Source: UBA1563 sp037440065 (GTDB lineage Bacteria; Bacteroidota; Ignavibacteria; Ignavibacteriales; Ignavibacteriaceae). Taken from it: a stretch of 64,000 bases of DNA. Below the pieces are notes generated by a model. It did not search any database. It was not told the origin of the DNA and worked only from the letters and a program-made list of their open reading frames with translations. The stretch is taken from contig JBBIUV010000015.1 in assembly GCA_037440065.1 (NCBI GenBank), forward strand, positions 806,001 through 870,000, read 5' to 3'. A program made the translations under genes and the position numbers. Positions 59,998-64,000 of the stretch are shown here, in pieces. The first letter of the stretch is position 1. Each line of letters opens with the position of its first letter.

Positions 59998-61905
59998 TTA
60001 AATATTTAACTTTACGGCAAAATCGAAATTTGGGATCTCGCTAATTTTTTGATCGTTAAGAGTAACAAACTCATACCATGCTTTTAGTTGAAGCTGAACC
60101 TTTCCGATCACTGAATAGTAAATCTCAGTTATTGGCCCACGGCTTAAGTAGAAAGATTCAAGAATTTTTTTATTTTGTTTGTACGTAAATGTTTTTAGTG
60201 AGAATTGTCTAAGACCTATTGCGAATTGAGCATTTAAAAAATTGTAGGTGATTTGTGGAACCATAAATGCTTCTTCCAGAAATCGGGTCGGTTTCATAGA
60301 AAATTCTTTCCACTTCAACTCCCCTTGTTCTGAAAGTCGTAAATAACCTTTAAATTTCAATTCAACACTACGTGTTAACCTAAAAGTCGTAGAATCTATC
60401 ATCCCGAGCTGTCTGAAAGAATAACTTTTGTAATTAGGATTCAAATCCTCATAATCATAAACGGTATAATTTGCTGAGACCTCAAACGAATTGTACGAAC
60501 GAAGATTTTTCCCGCTAAAAATTCCACCGGATTGCAATTTAAGTATACGGTTCACATTGTTATTTGAGCTTCGTTGCGAGGAAATGTATACTAATTTATT
60601 TATTGTTCCTTCGGTTGATGTGAAGAATTCAAAGTATGGATTTAGCAACCTCGTGTAACGAATTTTAATTATTGATAGAAGTTCATCCCGATCGTCATAA
60701 TTTTCTAAACTAGGAGTATCGTAAGTGAGTTTGTTATGAAATAGACTAAGGGAGATGTTGTCCTTATTCGACAACTTATAATTGCCCAAAATGGTTAAAC
60801 TTGTACGTTGTGTGAAATTATTTTTTTGCGATTCAGAATTATTTGCCTGATCGAAGAAAAGTGGGAGGACACCTTCATAATTTTTTGCTGAATGTTTTTC
60901 GTCCCTTTCCGTGAAGGCTGTTTTGATAAGCAATCGCAAATCATTTTTAATGTATTCGGCTTCTCCTTCCAGATCAAGTTTTAATTCATTTATTTCAGTA
61001 TCAAAAACTTTCTTTGATTCAACGATTGTTTGTTTATGCTTTGTGTCTTTAGAAATTTTTCTCCAAAGAATCGAGCTGTGGATCGTAATATTTGTATTTG
61101 GCAAAAATTGAAAATATCGGAGTGAATCATCAAACCAGAATTTTTTTTCTTTTCGACTTTGAATATTATTAATGATCGAGAATTCACGTTTTGTTAAAGA
61201 ATCTGCTTCATAGTAGAAATCTTTTCTTGTTTCCAAGTAAGAAACAGAAAGAACATTTCCAACAAACTGAGAGAATTTGTTCACTGCGGTTACACTGAAG
61301 TCGCGTACGTTATTTTTCCTCGGCAAAATATCTTCTTCTTTTATTTTAACCGAAGATACCACATCAAATCCTTCACCTAAATTAGTCTGCAGATTCGCTT
61401 CTCCACCATATAAAATACCATCATCGTGAACACCAATTTGCCGGTTACTAGAATAACCTGCGAATGGAGCGACAAACACTTCCGGAGCGAAAGTGTAACA
61501 GGGGAAAAATAAAATAGTCGATTGTTCGGCGGAATTTATTCCAATCTTTCTAGAATCCGAAAGAATTGAATGGTTAACAGCAACTCCCCCAGAAAAATTT
61601 GTACTTAAATTGTATGCGGTACCGAATGAAAAAAAATGTTCATCTTTTATGCTTTTATCTGAAGATTTGATGAGGGTTGAACCGTAATTCTCTTTTACTG
61701 AAAATGAGAAATCTGCAATCGATCTATTGTAGAGAAGATTCGATTGCAACTGGTAAGTTGAAAGAAGTTTATTTAAACTTGTTTTAAAATAATTACTTGA
61801 ATCGGTTTCAAATAAAATCGAAAGCGAATCCTGACCGATTTCTCTTTGCGCAAAAGCTTCGCTGAAACCAACACAAAAAAGCATCAAAAAAAAATACTTT
61901 TTCAA
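59998..61905 (-). CDS. Putative outer-membrane protein of unknown function
   Basis: About 635 residues; I do not recognise the family. A signal peptide (KKYFFLMLFCVGFSEAFAQ) follows a TTG codon at 61905; the frame is open to 61995 but that part overlaps the upstream gene and has no signal character, so 61905 is chosen. The mature protein has long alternating strands rich in aromatic and polar residues, and ends in IPNFDFAVKLNI, consistent with a beta-barrel. It has no plug or TonB box. It lies just downstream of the beta-CASP hydrolase gene, on the same strand. Confidence 0.65.
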   Translation of the reverse strand: MKKYFFLMLFCVGFSEAFAQREIGQDSLSILFETDSSNYFKTSLNKLLSTYQLQSNLLYNRSIADFSFSVKENYGSTLIKSSDKSIKDEHFFSFGTAYNLSTNFSGGVAVNHSILSDSRKIGINSAEQSTILFFPCYTFAPEVFVAPFAGYSSNRQIGVHDDGILYGGEANLQTNLGEGFDVVSSVKIKEEDILPRKNNVRDFSVTAVNKFSQFVGNVLSVSYLETRKDFYYEADSLTKREFSIINNIQSRKEKKFWFDDSLRYFQFLPNTNITIHSSILWRKISKDTKHKQTIVESKKVFDTEINELKLDLEGEAEYIKNDLRLLIKTAFTERDEKHSAKNYEGVLPLFFDQANNSESQKNNFTQRTSLTILGNYKLSNKDNISLSLFHNKLTYDTPSLENYDDRDELLSIIKIRYTRLLNPYFEFFTSTEGTINKLVYISSQRSSNNNVNRILKLQSGGIFSGKNLRSYNSFEVSANYTVYDYEDLNPNYKSYSFRQLGMIDSTTFRLTRSVELKFKGYLRLSEQGELKWKEFSMKPTRFLEEAFMVPQITYNFLNAQFAIGLRQFSLKTFTYKQNKKILESFYLSRGPITEIYYSVIGKVQLQLKAWYEFVTLNDQKISEIPNFDFAVKLNI

Positions 61906-61978
61906 AGTAAGTCGCTCTTTTGTTTTAACTTGAAGAATTGGAACGACCTCATTATACAAAAAAATATTTTTCTCATAG

Positions 61979-63376
61979 CTATAAACTGAAAACATCTCCG
62001 CGGGAAGGAATCGTTATATTTTTAAATCCAATAGCTGCCAATCTATCCCGGAATTTTATTTGCTGGTCTTCATCCCCGTGAACAAGAAAGAAGTTTTTCA
62101 TTTTTTCTTTATCGAATTTGTTGCAATAATCGATCAGCTCATTCGCATCAGCGTGCGCACTTAAAGAGTTAAAGACGATAACTTCAGCATTCAAAGGAAA
62201 AACCTCCCCAAAAATTTTAACTTCCGGTTGACGTTCAACAATTCTTCTACCTAACGTGTGTTCTGCACAATAACCAACTATTAGAACAATGTTATTGGGA
62301 TTAGCAATATTATTTGCGAGATGATGTTGAATTCTTCCAGCTTCTGCCATTCCCGAAGCAGAAAGAATCATTACCGGTCCCTCAATTTCATTCAATTTTT
62401 TAGAATCTTCTACGTCGGTAATATATTTTAATTTCTCAAATCCAAACGGGTCATGATGCTGGTGCATAAACGCTGAAGTTTCCGCATCAAAACATTCCGG
62501 ATGAAGTCGAAAAATTCCCGTAGTATTTACAGATAAAGGACTATCGACAAAAATCGGGATTTGCGGCACCAACTTTTTTTCAAATATTTGATTGAGTACA
62601 TAAACAAGTTCCTGCGTTCTTCCAACACTAAAAGAGGGGACAATGATTTTTGCTTTTCGCTGAATTGCTTTTTTCAATACTTCGGTAAGATTTTCTTCCG
62701 ATTTGTCAAACGTTTGATGAAATCTACCACCGTAGGTGCTTTCGCAAATGAAGTAATCAACATCTGGAATTTTCTCCGGGTCTTTTAGAATGGGTAAATT
62801 CGGTCTACCAAGATCACCCGAAAAACCAAACGCGAACTCCCTCCCATTTTCTTTTATAACTAAATGAACGATTGCGGAACCTAAAATATGCCCGGCATCG
62901 TAAAAAGTTAAAGAAATGTTATCGTCAATTTTATAAGTGCGGCGGTAATTTAATCCAACAAACTGAGACATCGTCTCGTGCACGTCTTGAGTTGTGTAAA
63001 GTGGTTCAAAGAGATTTTTCTTCATTTTTTTTCTCTTTTTATTAACGTACTCAACGTCTTTTTCTTGAATATGTGCACTGTCCAAAAGCATTACAGAACA
63101 GAGATCACGGGTAGCAAGAGTCGCGTAAATGTTTCCTTGAAATCCTCTTTTTACGAGGTTGGGAAGGTTCCCGGCATGATCAATGTGTGCATGAGAAAGG
63201 ATGACAAAATCAAGTTCTTCAGGTTCAAAAAACTCAAATTTTCGGTTTAATTCAAATGCTTCTTTTCGTTTACCTTGAATCAACCCGCAATCGATGATAA
63301 ACTTTTTACCGTTTACTTTAAAATAATGGAGTGATCCGGTTACCGTTTTTGCCGCACCAATAAATTGAAGTTCCAT
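61979..63376 (-). CDS. Metallo-beta-lactamase-fold RNA hydrolase (beta-CASP family)
   Basis: The product has 465 residues. The metal site HAHIDHAGNLP (near 60) is the HxHxDH motif; a further His is in DAGHILGSAIVHL and an Asp in FSGDLGRP. The beta-CASP cap includes IIVPSFSVGRTQELVYVLNQ and MILSASGMAEAGRIQHHL; the C-terminal RNA-specificity domain has FNSLSAHADANELIDYC and FFLVHGDEDQQIKFRDRL. The family includes CPSF73-like nucleases cutting RNA. It is cytoplasmic, and no ribonuclease J-type domain order is seen. The downstream membrane-protein gene may be coupled. Confidence 0.92.
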   Translation of the reverse strand: MELQFIGAAKTVTGSLHYFKVNGKKFIIDCGLIQGKRKEAFELNRKFEFFEPEELDFVILSHAHIDHAGNLPNLVKRGFQGNIYATLATRDLCSVMLLDSAHIQEKDVEYVNKKRKKMKKNLFEPLYTTQDVHETMSQFVGLNYRRTYKIDDNISLTFYDAGHILGSAIVHLVIKENGREFAFGFSGDLGRPNLPILKDPEKIPDVDYFICESTYGGRFHQTFDKSEENLTEVLKKAIQRKAKIIVPSFSVGRTQELVYVLNQIFEKKLVPQIPIFVDSPLSVNTTGIFRLHPECFDAETSAFMHQHHDPFGFEKLKYITDVEDSKKLNEIEGPVMILSASGMAEAGRIQHHLANNIANPNNIVLIVGYCAEHTLGRRIVERQPEVKIFGEVFPLNAEVIVFNSLSAHADANELIDYCNKFDKEKMKNFFLVHGDEDQQIKFRDRLAAIGFKNITIPSRGDVFSL

Positions 63377-63490
63377 AGGTTTCCTTCTATTTGAATTATT
63401 CTCATATCAAAATAAAATTTTTTTCTTGAATTGACTAAGCAAATTTCTGTATGAATTGTAAAAATATTGAGACTTAATCCACTAACTAAA

Positions 63491-63521
63491 TTGACATTCA
63501 AGCGTATTTATGATAAATTTG
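63491..63521 (+). promoter_or_regulatory. Bacteroidota-type promoter for nuoA
   Basis: TTG (in TTGACATTCA), 20 bases, TAAATTTG, ending 25 bases before the nuoA ATG at 63546. Confidence 0.82.
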
Positions 63522-63545
63522 AATCCAAAATAATTAAAAGAAAAA

Positions 63546-63914
63546 ATGCTAATTGAATATATCCCCATATTTTTAGTTTTTGGTTTCGCGATCATTTTTG
63601 CAGTAGCTACGGTTTTTTCATCCAACATTTTTGGTCCGAAAAGGTCAAATGCGGAAAAACTCTCAACCTACGAAAGCGGAATGAAACCGATCGGAACAAC
63701 CCACGAGCGCGTTTCTGTAAAATATTACATTGTTGCAATGCTTTTTATCATCTTCGATTTAGAAGTGATTTTTGTTTATCCGTGGGCGGTTCAATTTAAG
63801 AGACTTTATGCAGAACTTGGAATTTCTATCTTTTTTTCGATGTTGATCTTTTTAATTGTCTTCGAGATAGGATTCCTCTACGCTTACAAAAAAGGTGGTT
63901 TTAAATGGGATTAG
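63546..63914 (+). CDS. nuoA: NADH-quinone oxidoreductase subunit A
   Basis: A 122-residue membrane subunit of complex I with three helices. The family signature is KLSTYESGMKPIGTTHERVSVKYYIVAMLFIIFDLEVIFVYPWA in positions ~40-83 (shortened here to key parts: YESGMKP, VKYYIVAM, FDLEVIF). Those residues contact the quinone-site region. Its last 10 bases overlap the nuoB start. It opens a nuo operon that continues past the window. Confidence 0.96.
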   Translation: MLIEYIPIFLVFGFAIIFAVATVFSSNIFGPKRSNAEKLSTYESGMKPIGTTHERVSVKYYIVAMLFIIFDLEVIFVYPWAVQFKRLYAELGISIFFSMLIFLIVFEIGFLYAYKKGGFKWD

Positions 63915-64000
63915 AAAGTAAATTAATTAACGATGGTTTTTTTACAACCACCGTTGATGCATTGGCTGCTTGGGCGAGAGAAAGTTCCGTTTGGCCTATG
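63905..64000 (+). CDS. nuoB: NADH-quinone oxidoreductase subunit B, N-terminal part
   Basis: The 32 codons to the window end read with no stop and match NuoB, the subunit that carries the N2 [4Fe-4S] cluster: GFFTTTVDALAAWARESSVWPM fits the family N-terminus, just before the cluster cysteines expected beyond the edge. The ATG overlaps the nuoA end by 10 bases, the common nuoA-nuoB arrangement. Confidence 0.93.
   Translation, partial: MGLESKLINDGFFTTTVDALAAWARESSVWPM

Noticed and set aside
61906..61995. N-terminal extension of the outer-membrane-like protein up to 61995
   Set aside because: It overlaps the end of the beta-CASP gene, lacks signal-peptide character and has no ribosome site; the TTG at 61905 gives a proper signal peptide.
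63408..63416. CAAAATAA upstream of the beta-CASP gene as a minus-strand -7 element
   Set aside because: The TA is misplaced by one base and no CAA (TTG on the minus strand) lies 19-21 bases away.
1..64000. Search by eye for CRISPR arrays, transposase genes, integrase/att sites, tRNA and rRNA genes
   Set aside because: No regularly spaced repeats, transposase or integrase motifs, cloverleaf or rRNA-like stretches were recognised; intergenic gaps are short and mostly explained by promoters and terminators.

Overview
The window reads as a chromosome segment of a low-GC, Gram-negative member of the Bacteroidota/Chlorobi group, most likely an Ignavibacteria-type organism. Four things point there: TonB-dependent receptors with N-terminal carboxypeptidase-regulatory-like domains, a PorV/PorQ-family barrel next to a giant protein with a type IX secretion-like C-terminal domain, a paralogous NusG, and promoters of the Bacteroidota form TTG-N19/20-TAnnTTTG. 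I found that promoter motif complete at seven gene starts. No rRNA, tRNA, CRISPR array, prophage or insertion sequence was recognised. TTG start codons are frequent.

Layout. 1-4600: end of atpA, atpG, then ffh-rpsP-khpA-rimM-trmD-rplS, closed by a strong terminator. 4605-5369: an MqnA-like protein of uncertain role. 5402-9699 (minus): add, a small unknown gene, hutU and serA from one promoter. 9912-15154 (plus): a TPR protein, a DUF3467 protein, a large surface lipoprotein and a putative outer-membrane barrel. 15276-18659: a 2[4Fe-4S] ferredoxin, two tandem paralogous SAM methyltransferases on the opposite strand, and a geranylgeranyl-reductase-like flavoprotein, a plausible isoprenoid-modification island. 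18699-20999: TonB receptor. 21110-27405: a sensor kinase with a degenerate receiver, a NusG paralog overlapping an HD/OB exonuclease-like gene, a TPR protein, a sirtuin overlapping radA, and an RRM RNA-binding protein. 27517-32399 (minus): a secreted unknown, clpX, a TPR protein and a half-size TauE/SafE protein.

32462-37007: a second TonB receptor, then a two-domain glycosyltransferase overlapping or abutting a DUF4922 (GalT/HIT-like) gene. 36970-38073 (minus): an AI-2E-family membrane protein. 38181-45859 is the most striking unit: its own promoter, a 937-residue TonB-type receptor, a 1213-residue secreted protein with Asp-rich metal-binding-like motifs and a C-terminal sorting-like domain, a PorV-like barrel and a terminator. 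45908-49752: an SGNH hydrolase/TPR membrane protein divergent from a SurA-like isomerase. 49867-51423: a COG2509-type flavoprotein. 51510-57567 (minus): efp, tyrA, aroF, a DUF1684 lipoprotein and mutS. 57947-59480: rplU, rpmA, mdh. 59536-63376 (minus): an RsbW-like ATPase, an outer-membrane-like protein and a beta-CASP metallo-hydrolase. The window ends at the start of a nuo operon (nuoA, partial nuoB).

The best candidates for something undescribed are the receptor/sorted-protein/PorV unit (38181-45859), the ferredoxin-methyltransferase-reductase island (15276-18659) and the glycosyltransferase-DUF4922 pair (34529-37007). All functions are read from motifs by eye; no database search was possible.
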